Positions 1 to 8,830 are shown, numbered from the stretch's first letter. The stretch is 22,745 nucleotides of DNA from Paracoccaceae bacterium (GCA_003561595.1 PWWF01000094.1:1-22745), one strand, 5' to 3'. Notes: generated from the sequence alone by a model not told the origin. Numbers and translations: made by a program.

Positions 1-1
1 C

Positions 2-448
2 CAGGTGGTCGCCAATCTGGGGATGCTCAACTCCTTCGCGGGGCTGTCGATTCCGCTGATCGCCTCGGCGACGGCGACGTTCCTGTTTCGCCAGTTCTTC
101 ATGACCGTGCCCGAGGAACTGATGGAGGCCGCGCGGGTCGACGGGGCGGGGCCGTTCAAGTTCTTCAAGGACATCCTGCTGCCGCTGTCGATCACCAATA
201 TCGCGGCGCTGTTCGTGATCATGTTCATCTATGGCTGGAACCAGTATCTCTGGCCGCTGCTGATCACGACCGACCCGGATTACTACACCATCGTCATGGG
301 CATCCAGCGCATGGTGACCGGTGGCGACAGTGAACCCTTGTGGCATCTGGTCATGGCAACGGTGGTCCTCGCCGCGCTGCCGCCAGTGCTTGTCATCCTG
401 TTCATGCAGCGCCTGTTCGTGAAGGGCCTGACCGAGACGGAGAAATAA
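2..448 (+). CDS. ugpE: Glycerol-3-phosphate ABC transporter permease UgpE (3' fragment)
   Basis: This is the C-terminal half of an inner-membrane permease of the carbohydrate-uptake-1 (MalG-like) class; the gene begins before the window and is open from its left edge. The cytoplasmic EAA loop that docks on the ATPase is visible ([12 protein letters not shown], then the ILLPLS segment), followed by hydrophobic spans and a conserved W-N-Q-Y-L-W-P-L stretch typical of UgpE. It ends at a TAA three bases before the ugpC start, so the two are co-transcribed and probably translationally coupled. The assignment to UgpE rather than another sugar permease rests on this stretch plus the following ugpC and ugpQ. 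The periplasmic binding protein UgpB and partner permease UgpA are expected just upstream, outside the window. Confidence 0.88.
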   Translation, partial: QVVANLGMLNSFAGLSIPLIASATATFLFRQFFMTVPEELMEAARVDGAGPFKFFKDILLPLSITNIAALFVIMFIYGWNQYLWPLLITTDPDYYTIVMGIQRMVTGGDSEPLWHLVMATVVLAALPPVLVILFMQRLFVKGLTETEK

Positions 449-451
449 CCC

Positions 452-1504
452 ATGGCCACGATCACGATGGACAAACTGGGCAAGGTCTATGCGGGCGATG
501 TGCGCGCTGTGACTGATGTGGAAATCGATATTGCAGATGGCGAGATGATCGTGCTTGTCGGCCCCTCTGGCTGCGGCAAGTCCACACTCCTGCGCATGGT
601 TGCGGGGTTGGAGACGATCACCGAAGGAACGCTGAAGATCGGCGACCGGGTCGTCAACCAACTGGAACCGGCAGAGCGTGACATCGCAATGGTGTTCCAG
701 AACTATGCGCTGTATCCGCATATGACGGTGTTCAACAATCTGGCCTATGGGCTGCGGAACCGCGGCTTCAAGAAGGACGAGATCGACCGCCGCGTGCGCG
801 AGGCCGCCAAGATGCTGGAGATTGGCCAGTTTCTGGACCGCAAGCCGCGCCAGCTTTCGGGCGGGCAGCGCCAGCGGGTCGCGATGGGACGTGCGCTGGT
901 GCGCGAGCCTGCGGCGTTTCTGTTCGATGAGCCCTTGTCCAACCTGGATGCCAAGCTGCGTGTGCAGATGCGGGTCGAAATCCGGCAGTTGCAGAAGCGG
1001 CTGCGCACGACATCGCTTTACGTCACGCATGACCAGCTAGAGGCGCTGACCATGGCCGACCGGCTGGTGGTGCTGAATGGCGGCCGGATTGAACAGATCG
1101 GCACCCCGATGGAGGTCTATCTGCGCCCCGCCACCACATTTGTGGCAGGCTTTATCGGGTCGCCCGCCATGAACATGCTGCCCGCAGACTACTTGCGCGC
1201 GCTGGTATCGGCCGAGTCTCTGGCGCATCTGCCCAGGGCGGCCGATCTGATCGGCATTCGCCCCGAGGATCTGTCTCTCGACCCCGCGAAAGAGAACGAG
1301 ATGTCGCTCAGCGGACGTCTGATGCTGCTGGAGCCTGCGGGTGCCGAAAGCCATCTGCATCTGACCTTCGAGGGGGTCAAGGACACCATGGTGGTGCGTC
1401 TGCCGCATGTGCCAGATGTAGAGGAAGGATCGGATCTGACCTTCAGCATCAAGCGCGACAGGTTGCATCCTTTCGATGCAGCCACGGGCAAGCGCGTGGC
1501 ATGA
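452..1504 (+). CDS. ugpC: ABC transporter ATPase UgpC (MalK-type)
   Basis: This 350-residue cytoplasmic ATPase should power uptake of sn-glycerol-3-phosphate or glycerophosphodiesters. All nucleotide-binding motifs are intact: Walker [10 protein letters not shown] (37-45), Q-loop FQNYALYPH (about 82-90), signature LSGGQRQR (135-142), Walker B FLFDEP (156-161) and the switch histidine H193. After about residue 230 comes a regulatory C-terminal TOBE/MalK-like domain, and total length matches the MalK/UgpC family. The ATG at 452 follows ugpE after 3 bases. The 3' end overlaps the next start in an ATGA arrangement (1501-1504), which indicates translational coupling. Sequence alone cannot separate UgpC from MalK homologues; the specific call comes from the neighbouring glycerophosphodiesterase gene. 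Confidence 0.9.
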   Translation: MATITMDKLGKVYAGDVRAVTDVEIDIADGEMIVLVGPSGCGKSTLLRMVAGLETITEGTLKIGDRVVNQLEPAERDIAMVFQNYALYPHMTVFNNLAYGLRNRGFKKDEIDRRVREAAKMLEIGQFLDRKPRQLSGGQRQRVAMGRALVREPAAFLFDEPLSNLDAKLRVQMRVEIRQLQKRLRTTSLYVTHDQLEALTMADRLVVLNGGRIEQIGTPMEVYLRPATTFVAGFIGSPAMNMLPADYLRALVSAESLAHLPRAADLIGIRPEDLSLDPAKENEMSLSGRLMLLEPAGAESHLHLTFEGVKDTMVVRLPHVPDVEEGSDLTFSIKRDRLHPFDAATGKRVA

Positions 1505-2442
1505 AGGGAGATACATCGGTAAACCCGTTCCGACGCCCGCCTGGCGCTGCTGTGGTCTATGGCCATCGCGGTGCGCGTGGTGTGCTGCCCGAGAACACGG
1601 TCGAGAGTTTTCGGTACCTGCGCGACACCGGTGCGCAGGGCCTGGAGATCGATGTGCAGAATGCGGCCGGTCAGGTGCCGGTCGTTGTGCATGATCCGTT
1701 TATGCCGATGCAACTGGCGCGCGATTCCAGTGGCAACTGGCTGCCCGCGCCGGGGCCGAAAATTCATGACCTCAGCCTTGCTGAATTGCAGGCGTATGAT
1801 GTGGGGCGCCTGAATCCCGATCACGCCTATGGCACACGCTACCCGCAACAGCGCCCGCATGACGGATTGCGCATACCCAGTCTGGACGAGGTTCTGGATT
1901 GGGCCGAGGGAGAGCATGACCTGATCCTGAACATCGAGGTCAAATCCTATGCCACTCGCTCCGATCTCGGCGATCCGCCAGAGGTATTGGCCGAGTCTCT
2001 GCTGCGCGCGCTTGGCCGTTGCAGCCTGTCCGGGCCTGTGCTGATTTCGTCTTTCGACTGGCGCGTGCTGAACGTGCTGCGGACCGTGGCGCCCGAACTG
2101 GCCCTTGGCTATCTGACCTATGAACAGCCCGACGAAAACCTGATCATCCACGAAGGCTCCGCATGGATGGCAGGACTGTCACTGGCCGAATTCGATGGCA
2201 GCTTGCCAGGACTGATTGCTGCGCAGGGGGCGCAATGCTGGTGCGTCTATGTCCGGGATCTGACCGAGGCACGACTGAAAGAAGCGCAAGGCCTGGGACT
2301 GGCCGTGAATGTCTGGACCGTCAACGAAGCTGAAGATATCGAACGCGTCATTGCCATGGGTGTGGATGGCATTATCACGGATTATCCGGCGCTGGTCATG
2401 GCCCATCTGGACGCATATTGCAAAAGCCGCTGCGGCTTGTGA
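1501..2442 (+). CDS. ugpQ: Glycerophosphodiester phosphodiesterase UgpQ
   Basis: This 313-residue GDPD-family enzyme should hydrolyse glycerophosphodiesters to sn-glycerol-3-phosphate and an alcohol. The catalytic signature is present: H22-R23 in GHRGARG, P30-E31-N32, the metal ligands E49 and D51 in LEIDV, and H64 in VVHDP. A later NIEVKS stretch supplies another family acidic/lysine pair, and the C-terminal VNVWTVN...[10 protein letters not shown] segment is the usual barrel end. No signal peptide is visible, so it should act in the cytoplasm on substrate imported by the Ugp transporter. The start overlaps the ugpC stop by 4 bases, and it is the last gene of the operon. A 6-bp stem with a CTG loop (2424-2438) lies just inside its 3' end. 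Confidence 0.92.
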   Translation: MKGDTSVNPFRRPPGAAVVYGHRGARGVLPENTVESFRYLRDTGAQGLEIDVQNAAGQVPVVVHDPFMPMQLARDSSGNWLPAPGPKIHDLSLAELQAYDVGRLNPDHAYGTRYPQQRPHDGLRIPSLDEVLDWAEGEHDLILNIEVKSYATRSDLGDPPEVLAESLLRALGRCSLSGPVLISSFDWRVLNVLRTVAPELALGYLTYEQPDENLIIHEGSAWMAGLSLAEFDGSLPGLIAAQGAQCWCVYVRDLTEARLKEAQGLGLAVNVWTVNEAEDIERVIAMGVDGIITDYPALVMAHLDAYCKSRCGL

Positions 2443-2609
2443 ATGCTTGCATTCGAGGCAGTTGACCCAAAAGCATATCCTCTCAGCGCGAACTGCGCGC
2501 CCCCACCCGGAATTTTCGAACGCGTCCCGATCACGAATACATGCCCCTGCCGATGAGTGTTCAGACGCCATTCACGGATGCAGGAACGGCTGTCTGCAAG
2601 GGTCCTGCA
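2424..2609. other. Convergent intergenic region with weak inverted repeats
   Basis: The ugp operon and the minus-strand amino acid transporter operon converge here. Two imperfect terminator candidates are visible. One is AAGCCG-CTG-CGGCTT at 2424-2438, overlapping the end of ugpQ. The other is a pair of 7-base arms, TGCAGGA (2579-2585) and TCCTGCA (2603-2609), separated by 17 bases. Neither is followed by a T-run, so they are not textbook intrinsic terminators. No convincing gene is seen between 2443 and 2642. Confidence 0.25.
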
Positions 2610-2642
2610 CCTGTCGCACGCCCTCTTTTGGCATTGCAATCC

Positions 2643-3377
2643 TCAGGCGGGCAGGACGCGGGCCAGAAACCCCCTTGTGGACGGGTGTTCGGGGCGGGTG
2701 AATATCTGTGCGGGCGGGGCTTCTTCGATGATGCGCCCCTCGGCAAGATATGCCACGCGATCCGCGACCTCGCGCGCGAAGGCCATTTCATGGGTCACGA
2801 TCACCATGGTCAGCCCGCGCGCCTTGAGCTCACGGATGATGCGCAGCACCTCGCCCACGAGTTCAGGGTCCAGCGCCGCCGTCACTTCGTCCAGCAACAA
2901 CACATCCGGGTCGGTCATCATCGCGCGTGCAATCGCCACACGCTGTTGCTGCCCGCCCGAAAGCTGTTCGGGATAGGCTTTGGCAAAGCGCTCCATCGCG
3001 AACAGGCCCAGCACGTCCATCGCGCGGGCCTCGGCCTCAGGGGGCGGCACGCCGCGCACCTTGCGCGGGGCCAAAGTCAGGTTGCCCAGCACGCTCAGAT
3101 GCGGGAACAGGTTGTAGGACTGGAACACCACCCCCACCCGCGCCTGCAACCCGGTGCGCCCGAAACTGCGCGCATCAATCGGCGTGCCGTCCAGCGTGAT
3201 GGTGCCGTAATCAGGCTCAACCAGACGATTGATGCAGCGCAACAGCGTGGATTTCCCCGACCCCGAGGCACCGATCAGGCACATCACCTGATGGCGCGCC
3301 ACATCCAGATCGACCCGGTCCAGCACCAGCCGCGTGCCGAAATACTTGGTCAGCCCCCGGATTGCGATATCCGCCAT
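2643..3377 (-). CDS. Polar amino acid ABC transporter ATPase (GlnQ/HisP-like)
   Basis: This 244-residue ATPase is of the polar amino acid transport class. Motifs in order are Walker A GASGSGKST (36-44), Q-loop FQSYNLFPH (85-93), signature LSGGQQQR (139-146), and Walker B VLLLDE (159-164) followed by VTAALDPE. In most relatives the Walker B glutamate is followed by proline; valine here is a mild variant. FQSYNLFPH and ALDPE are hallmarks of the GlnQ/HisP/AapP group. The start codon overlaps the stop of the upstream permease by one base (TGATG, around 3377), so translation is probably coupled. It is the last gene of the three-gene operon. The amino acid carried cannot be told from the sequence. 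Confidence 0.9.
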   Translation of the reverse strand: MADIAIRGLTKYFGTRLVLDRVDLDVARHQVMCLIGASGSGKSTLLRCINRLVEPDYGTITLDGTPIDARSFGRTGLQARVGVVFQSYNLFPHLSVLGNLTLAPRKVRGVPPPEAEARAMDVLGLFAMERFAKAYPEQLSGGQQQRVAIARAMMTDPDVLLLDEVTAALDPELVGEVLRIIRELKARGLTMVIVTHEMAFAREVADRVAYLAEGRIIEEAPPAQIFTRPEHPSTRGFLARVLPA

Positions 3378-4264
3378 CAGCCTGCCATCTGCAATCGCTG
3401 CGCCCGGTCGCGCCGGTTGATCCAGTCGGCCAGCCGCGCCATCGGGATCGTTGCCAGCAGAAACAAGAGCGCCGCCACCACAAGCGAGGAATAGTTGAAG
3501 GTCTGAGCTGTATAGATCTGCGCCTCGCGCACCGCATCGCGCACCCCGATCACGGACAGAAGTGCCACATCCTTTTGCAGCGCCACCACTATATTCATGA
3601 GCGCGGGCAGCACATTACGCAGCGCTTGCGGCAGGATCGCATAAATCAGGATCTGCCATTCGCTCAGCCCCAGCGATTTCGCGGCCGCGCGCTGGCCCTC
3701 ATGCACCGCGTCGATGCCCGAGCGGTAGATTTCCGAGACATAGGCAGAATAGCTCAGCACCATCGCCACGCTGCCCCAGAAGAGCCCCGATCGCGGTAGG
3801 CCCGGCAGGTTCAGCGCCGGGATGCCAAAGCCGAACAGGATGACCAGCAGCAGCACCGGCAACCCGCGAAACAGGTCGATATACAGCACCACCATCAGCC
3901 GGAACGGCGCGAAGATCGGCCCGCGCAGTGAGCGCAGCACTGCCAGCACCAGCGCCCAGATCGCGATGGCCAGCAGGACCAGCAGCCAGACCTGCAGATT
4001 GGTCAGAAACCCGCGCGCCACGGCGGGCAGGGCGGCGAGCATATGCTCGGGGCTGAAGAACTGCGCGCGGATGCGGGGCCATTGCTCGGCGCTGGTGATG
4101 ACCCAGCCCAATGCGCCAAAGACCACGATGATCGAAGCGGATGAGATCAGCCCCGGCACAAAGGCCGCACGCCAGTCGAAACCGCGCGCCCGTGGTGGCG
4201 GTGGCGGTCCCTCTGGCGCGGGCCGGATGGCCGAGGCAGCGCGGGTCTCGGGCGGCATGCTCAC
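3377..4264 (-). CDS. Polar amino acid ABC transporter permease (HisM/GlnP-like)
   Basis: This 295-residue inner-membrane permease is the only permease in the operon, so it would act as a homodimer unless a partner is encoded elsewhere. The binding-protein-dependent transport signature lies in the EAA loop (GQRAAAKSLGLS, then YAILPQALRNVLP). Several long hydrophobic segments follow an N-terminal cytoplasmic tail of about 35 residues that is rich in proline and contains five consecutive prolines. The start chosen is GTG at 4264, which overlaps the stop of the binding-protein gene by 4 bases (GTGA). An ATG two codons later (4258) is an equally possible start. Family membership is clear but substrate is not. 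Confidence 0.87.
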   Translation of the reverse strand: MSMPPETRAASAIRPAPEGPPPPPRARGFDWRAAFVPGLISSASIIVVFGALGWVITSAEQWPRIRAQFFSPEHMLAALPAVARGFLTNLQVWLLVLLAIAIWALVLAVLRSLRGPIFAPFRLMVVLYIDLFRGLPVLLLVILFGFGIPALNLPGLPRSGLFWGSVAMVLSYSAYVSEIYRSGIDAVHEGQRAAAKSLGLSEWQILIYAILPQALRNVLPALMNIVVALQKDVALLSVIGVRDAVREAQIYTAQTFNYSSLVVAALLFLLATIPMARLADWINRRDRAQRLQMAG

Positions 4265-5076
4265 TCAGAGATGACGGGCAGATCCGGATCGGCGACAAGC
4301 CATGTATCGACCATGTCATCAACGGCCCCGCGCGCGATCAGCGCGCCCAGCGCGTCATCAACCCAGTCGACCAGCGGGTTCTCGTAAGCGAACAGCAACC
4401 CGTGGCCGGGGTCATTGTCATCGGCGGGCAGGATCGCGACGATATCGGCCTCGGGGATCTGCACGGCGGTCGCGAAAAGGGCCGTGGGCAGCGCGGCCAC
4501 GGTCGCATCGATCTGACCGGCCTGCATGGCCTGAAACACGCCTGCCTGATCGTCATAGACCATGACGCCTGACGCCCCGATCACGTTTTCCAGATAGGTC
4601 AGGTCGGTGGTCCCGATCGTCGCGCCCCAGCGCGCCTCGCGCAGCGCGTCGAAACTGTCGGCACCAACCACGGGCGCGTCGGGCAGGGCAATCACGGCCT
4701 TGTCGGGCTGCAGATAGATCTGGCTGAAGGTGACCACCTCGGCCCGCGCGGGCGTGACCGACACCTGATTGATCGCGAAGTCAAAGGGCTTGGGCCCCGG
4801 CGCGATGATCTGCTCGAAGGTCTGCGCGACCCAGACGACCTGATCGGGGGCAAAGCCCATTTCTTCCGCCAGTTCATAGATCAGCGCGCTTTCGAACCCT
4901 TCGCCGCTGGCCGGGTCATTATCCATCATCCAGGGCGGAAAGACCGGGTCGGATGTGCCGACCGTCAACTGGCCCGGTGTCATCAGGCGCGGGTCACCGG
5001 GCGTGCCCTCGGTCGCAAGGGCCGGTCCGGCAAGGCTAAGTGCGAGGGTCAGTGTTGTGAACAGGCGCGGGAACAT
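4261..5076 (-). CDS. Periplasmic amino acid-binding protein (solute-binding family 3)
   Basis: This 271-residue protein has a Sec signal peptide: Arg4, a hydrophobic core, and probable cleavage after ALA around residue 21. The mature part begins with the family pattern LTVGTSDPVFPPWMM, then G-x-G-F-E-S-A-L-I-Y-E-L-A, matching the usual G-F-D-x-D-L-a-x-a segment. It continues with the DFAINQVSVTPARAEVVTFSQ block typical of family 3 binding proteins. The later ARWGATIGTT and AMQAGQIDATVAAL segments fit the second lobe. It should capture a polar amino acid or related compound for the downstream permease and ATPase. The ATG at 5076 is preceded by a purine-rich AGAGAGGA ribosome-binding site. It is the first gene of the operon; the 128-base upstream gap to dinB should hold the promoter. 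Confidence 0.9.
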   Translation of the reverse strand: MFPRLFTTLTLALSLAGPALATEGTPGDPRLMTPGQLTVGTSDPVFPPWMMDNDPASGEGFESALIYELAEEMGFAPDQVVWVAQTFEQIIAPGPKPFDFAINQVSVTPARAEVVTFSQIYLQPDKAVIALPDAPVVGADSFDALREARWGATIGTTDLTYLENVIGASGVMVYDDQAGVFQAMQAGQIDATVAALPTALFATAVQIPEADIVAILPADDNDPGHGLLFAYENPLVDWVDDALGALIARGAVDDMVDTWLVADPDLPVISE

Positions 5077-5144
5077 GGCAGGGTCCTCTCTGTCAGGCGC
5101 GCGGGCGGCGCGCGGGAAGCTGCCCCCATGTTGCGACTATGCGC

Positions 5145-5159
5145 GGGCTTGGCAAGCCC
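5145..5159. terminator. Short GC hairpin downstream of dinB
   Basis: A perfect stem GGGCTT / AAGCCC with a three-base GGC loop lies about 45 bases past the dinB stop, in the gap before the binding-protein gene. It could be a weak dinB terminator or part of the next operon's promoter region. No T-run follows on the minus strand. A separate 10-base palindrome CCTGCGCAGG sits at 5186-5195. Confidence 0.25.
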
Positions 5160-5204
5160 AAACGCGCGCGGCCGCATTGATGCGTCCTGCGCAGGTCCCA
5201 GCGC

Positions 5205-6458
5205 CTAGCGCAGTGATCTGCCCTTGACCACGGCATCCGGGCCGAAGCGGGCGCGCAGGCGATCCATGGCGGCCTCGGCTTCGGCGCGGCGGGCGGCGCC
5301 CGGGTCCAGCAGATCGGGACTGAAGCCGGGCCCCTCGGCCCGTGTCAGATCGGATAGGCCCACCCCCAGCAGCCGGAATGGTCCCGCATCCATCGCCTGA
5401 TCCATGAGCGGGCGCGCGGCGCGGTAGATCACATCGGCCAGCGTCGTGGGGGCGTGCAGGCTGTGGCGCCGTGTCAGGATGCGGTGATCGGCGCGCTTGA
5501 GTTTCAGCGTCACGACGCGCCCGGCCAGCCCCTTGGCCTTGGCCCGGGCCGAGACCTGATCGGCCAGCCGCCACAGATGCCCGTCCAGGAGGTCAGGGTT
5601 GCGCAAATCCGCATCGAATGTCGTTTCCTTCGAGATGGATTTGACTGTCGGGTCACGCGCCACGGGACGCGCATCGATCCCCCGCGCCAGATGCCACAGC
5701 CGCGTGCCCATGCCGCCGAACCGGGCCACAAGCTCGGTCTGGTCCCAGCGCAGCAGATCGTCGATGGTGGCAATGCCCGCGCGGTCAAGCTGCGCGCGCA
5801 TCGCCGCGCCGACCCCCCAGATCATACCCACCGGCTTGCCGCGCAGAAAGGCTGCCGTGCCCGCGCGGTCGATCACGGAAAACCCGCGCGGCTTGTCCAG
5901 ATCAGAGGCGATCTTGGCCAGAAACTTGTTATGTGACAGCCCGACCGAGCCGGAAAGCTGCAATTCCCGCTCCATCCGCCGCACCAGCCCGGCGAGCAGC
6001 GCCGCCGGGGGGGCGCCGTGCAGCCGCGCTTTGCCGCCAAGGTCAAGAAACGCCTCATCCAGCGACAGCGGCTCAATCGCGGGGGTCAGATCCTCCATCA
6101 TCGCGCGGATCTCGCGTGAAGCGCGGGTATAGGCATCGAAGCGCGGTTTGACGATCACGGCCTCGGGGCAGAGTTGCAGCGCCTTGAACATCGGCATGGC
6201 AGAGCGCACACCGTGAATGCGCGCGATGTAGCAGGCGGTCGTCACAACCCCGCGCCGCCCCCCGCCCACGATCACGGGTTTGTCGCGCAGCGCGCGGTTG
6301 TCGCGTTTCTCGACACTGGCATAGAAGGCGTCGCAATCCATATGCGCGATGGCCAGCGTGAACAGTTCCGGCCCGGCGATAACGCGCGGCGAATGGCAGG
6401 CCGGGCAGCGGGGACCGGCAGCAAACTGGCACAGGCAATCGCGACACAGGGAGGGCAT
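5205..6458 (-). CDS. dinB: DNA polymerase IV (Y-family) with N-terminal Cys4 extension
   Basis: This 417-residue Y-family translesion polymerase carries the active-site carboxylates D41 (HMDCDAFYASVEK) and D134-E135 (SLDEAFLD). The steric-gate region is F45-Y46, and the palm, fingers, thumb and little-finger regions are all represented. Before the catalytic core is an extension of about 35 residues with C5-x2-C8 and C18-x2-C21, a probable zinc-binding knuckle that I associate with Rhodobacterales DinB proteins. The usual beta-clamp-binding peptide near the C-terminus is degenerate: the SPDLLD region stands where a Q-L-x-L-F type motif would be expected. It is expected to act in DNA damage tolerance. 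It lies 70 bases downstream of the carboxypeptidase gene on the same strand and may be co-transcribed with it. Confidence 0.92.
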   Translation of the reverse strand: MPSLCRDCLCQFAAGPRCPACHSPRVIAGPELFTLAIAHMDCDAFYASVEKRDNRALRDKPVIVGGGRRGVVTTACYIARIHGVRSAMPMFKALQLCPEAVIVKPRFDAYTRASREIRAMMEDLTPAIEPLSLDEAFLDLGGKARLHGAPPAALLAGLVRRMERELQLSGSVGLSHNKFLAKIASDLDKPRGFSVIDRAGTAAFLRGKPVGMIWGVGAAMRAQLDRAGIATIDDLLRWDQTELVARFGGMGTRLWHLARGIDARPVARDPTVKSISKETTFDADLRNPDLLDGHLWRLADQVSARAKAKGLAGRVVTLKLKRADHRILTRRHSLHAPTTLADVIYRAARPLMDQAMDAGPFRLLGVGLSDLTRAEGPGFSPDLLDPGAARRAEAEAAMDRLRARFGPDAVVKGRSLR

Positions 6459-6528
6459 GGCTCAGATATACGCGCCTGCGCGGGCTGCGGCTATGACAAT
6501 CCGCGCCAGTGCGATCAGGATCGGGCGA

Positions 6529-8637
6529 TCAGGGGTGAGCGACCGAGCAATCCATGCTGCGTGCCGAGAGGCGCAGGCAGGCACGTTCGGCTTCGGACCG
6601 AGTCAGCCCGGCAAAGCTGGCCTCGAACCGTCCGCTGGTTTGCCGGATACGGCTGACCCCATTGCCCAGCGCGCCGGCCTCGGCCATCTTGACGGCGATC
6701 AGCCCCCGTTCTGCCGCGTGGCGCGACGGGAATTGCCCCAGCGACACGCCCCATGTCCGCCCGCTGTCGGATGTGGACAGGCGGCTGACCATTTCGGTTT
6801 CGGCCAGTTCGGTTTCGGCGGCGTGCTGGGTGCTGCCCTGCGGTGCGGCCTGCGGGGTTCCAGAAGACGGCGTGCTGGTCAGGATGATGTCGGGGTTGGG
6901 CGCGGGGCGCGGATCCGCGGCGGGCTGGTTCGGCCCGGCATTCATCGTCAGGCTGATCGCGGCATCCATCAGCGAGCGCTGCGCGTCCTGATCCTTGAGG
7001 AAAGAGGTTTCCGCGCCCGCCCATATCGTGTCCGTCACTGTGCCGGGCTGTTCGGCCGAGGCGAGTGTGACATCTGATATCGCTTCATCCAGCGCCTCGG
7101 GGCGGGCCGGTGCGGCCTCTGCCAGGGCGGGCTGCTCCGGTGACGGGTCGGGGCTGGCTGTGGCCAGTGCTTCGGGGCGCATCGGTGGGATGGCGGGGCT
7201 TTCCGTGCCGGGGGCGGCTGCGATGATCGGTGCGCTGCGGTCCTCGGCGATATCTGTTTCGGTCAGCGCTTCCATGACCTCGACCACCTCGGCCACGACC
7301 ATGGGCCCGGCATCGTCTGTCATGTCTTCTTCCGGGGTGTGGGGTGCGCTGTCGTCATCTTCCAACGCGGCCAGATCATCCGGATCGGCCAGCGTGAACC
7401 CGGCCTCGATGGCGGCGGCAAGCTCGGCCTCATCCGCGCTGCTGCCCAGACCGCTTGCCTCTGCCTCTTCCGGGCGGGCGCGGGGCAGGACGGCCAGCGC
7501 TTCGGGTGCGCGATCCGTTTCATCCACTGCGGCGACCGATTCGCTTACAGCCTCGGCCAGTTCCTCGGCGGCCGTATCATCGACGCTTTGCTGCACGGCC
7601 AGCATCAGTTCTTCATCCGGCAGGGCGTCGGGCTGGGCCTGTCCGCGTGCCATGGGGCGGGGGCTGGTGCGGACCGCCAGTTGCAGGCGGATGGTCTTGG
7701 CCGCACCACGTGGGTCATCATCGCCATTACGGGGTTGCGACCCGCTGGCCTGCGCGACGGCGGTGCCGGCGGGGCCCTGATAATCGGGGGTGCGCGGCGC
7801 ACGGCTGGCCACCCGCGTCGCAGCCCGGTTGAACCCGATATCCATCAGCTCGGCCACATGCGCATTGCGCGCCGCAGCAGTTGATCCGCCGAACATGGTC
7901 GCGATGATATGCTTTTCGCCGCGCTTGGCCGACGCGGTCAGATTGAACCCGGCGGCACGGGTATAGCCGGTCTTGATACCATCGGCGCCCGAATAGGCAT
8001 CCAGAAAGCGGCGATTCGTGTTGGGCACTGTGCCCACGCCCGCGTGATCGCTGCGGCGCGAGAAGATGTTGAAATACTGCGGATAATCGAAATAGAGCTG
8101 GCGGCCGAGGATGGTCATGTCGCGCGCGGTGGACACATGCCCTGTCTGGGTCAGCCCGTGTGGGTTGCGGAAGGTCGTGTTGTTCATGCCCATGGCACGG
8201 GCCGTGCGGGTCATGCGCTGGGCGAATTCCTCGACCGAGCCGGAAATCCCTTCGGCGATCACGATGGCCGCGTCATTGGCCGAGCGCAGCGCCGAGGCAC
8301 GGATCAGGTAGCGCAGGGAAATCCGCTGCCCTTCGCGCAGGCCGAGGCAGACACAGGTCGCCTGGGTCGCGCGACGGCTGACTGTAAATTGCGTATCCAG
8401 CGAGACCTCGCCATGCTTGATCGCCTCGAACGCGACATAGATCGTCATCATCTTGGTCAGCGATGCGGGGTGAAGCTGCGTGTCATGGTTGCGGGCGAAG
8501 ATAACCTCGCCATTGCGGGCATCCATGACCATTGCCGCGTAGGGCGCGGCCTGTGCCACGCCAGCGAATACCATCATGCACAACATGACACATACGGTCA
8601 CGCCATGACGAACCACCTGCAAAAAGGTCGTCTGCAT
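6529..8637 (-). CDS. D-alanyl-D-alanine carboxypeptidase with C-terminal SPOR domain
   Basis: This 702-residue exported peptidase S11 (PBP5-like) enzyme should trim the terminal D-Ala of peptidoglycan pentapeptides. A signal peptide or N-terminal anchor covers about residues 10-31 (cleavage near AQAA). The penicillin-binding motifs are complete: S59-x-x-K62 (PASLTK), S119-A-N121 and K222-T-G224. After the catalytic domain, roughly residues 300-610 form a low-complexity linker rich in Ala, Glu, Asp and Pro. The last 80 or so residues (WGVSLGQFPSRHAAERGL and onward) form a SPOR-like domain that binds denuded septal glycan. Two cysteines (C95, C97) sit between the SxxK and SxN motifs. Length is far above the roughly 390 residues of classic PBP5 because of the linker and SPOR tail. 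An AGAGG sequence lies just upstream of the ATG. Confidence 0.9.
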   Translation of the reverse strand: MQTTFLQVVRHGVTVCVMLCMMVFAGVAQAAPYAAMVMDARNGEVIFARNHDTQLHPASLTKMMTIYVAFEAIKHGEVSLDTQFTVSRRATQATCVCLGLREGQRISLRYLIRASALRSANDAAIVIAEGISGSVEEFAQRMTRTARAMGMNNTTFRNPHGLTQTGHVSTARDMTILGRQLYFDYPQYFNIFSRRSDHAGVGTVPNTNRRFLDAYSGADGIKTGYTRAAGFNLTASAKRGEKHIIATMFGGSTAAARNAHVAELMDIGFNRAATRVASRAPRTPDYQGPAGTAVAQASGSQPRNGDDDPRGAAKTIRLQLAVRTSPRPMARGQAQPDALPDEELMLAVQQSVDDTAAEELAEAVSESVAAVDETDRAPEALAVLPRARPEEAEASGLGSSADEAELAAAIEAGFTLADPDDLAALEDDDSAPHTPEEDMTDDAGPMVVAEVVEVMEALTETDIAEDRSAPIIAAAPGTESPAIPPMRPEALATASPDPSPEQPALAEAAPARPEALDEAISDVTLASAEQPGTVTDTIWAGAETSFLKDQDAQRSLMDAAISLTMNAGPNQPAADPRPAPNPDIILTSTPSSGTPQAAPQGSTQHAAETELAETEMVSRLSTSDSGRTWGVSLGQFPSRHAAERGLIAVKMAEAGALGNGVSRIRQTSGRFEASFAGLTRSEAERACLRLSARSMDCSVAHP

Positions 8638-8734
8638 CCTGTGCCTCTGCCCGATCCCACGTTTTATTTGATTATGCGGGGTATCTACTCGCCTTTAGGT
8701 TAGCACGCCGTACGGTTCTGGAAAAGCAATAATT

Positions 8735-8830
8735 TCAGGGGGTTTTGGGTGTCTCTTCATGTGCGAATCCAGATTTTGCGCGCATTTCCCGGCGCAACAC
8801 AATATCCGCGATCAGCTGCCGTCGATCCAT
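8735..8830 (-). CDS. Possible 31-residue small ORF overlapping the HAD gene end
   Basis: An ATG at 8830, inside the last codons of the HAD hydrolase gene in another frame, opens a 31-codon frame ending at 8735. The product begins MDRRQLIADIVLRREMRAK and ends HEETPKTP, and looks protein-like: an amphipathic charged helix followed by a short polar tail. The 19-base overlap with the HAD gene would allow translational coupling. The only upstream purine-rich stretch is a weak GGTGGG. I do not recognise a family, and it may be chance. Confidence 0.22.
   Translation of the reverse strand: MDRRQLIADIVLRREMRAKSGFAHEETPKTP

Noticed and set aside
1189-2151. Long minus-strand open frame opposite ugpC and ugpQ
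   Set aside because: It mirrors real coding sequence, has no recognisable domains, and both sense genes are confidently assigned.
2541-3494. Long plus-strand open frame across the amino acid transporter ATPase gene
   Set aside because: It is antisense to a gene with intact Walker and signature motifs; the predicted peptide is His/Arg/Gln-rich shadow sequence.
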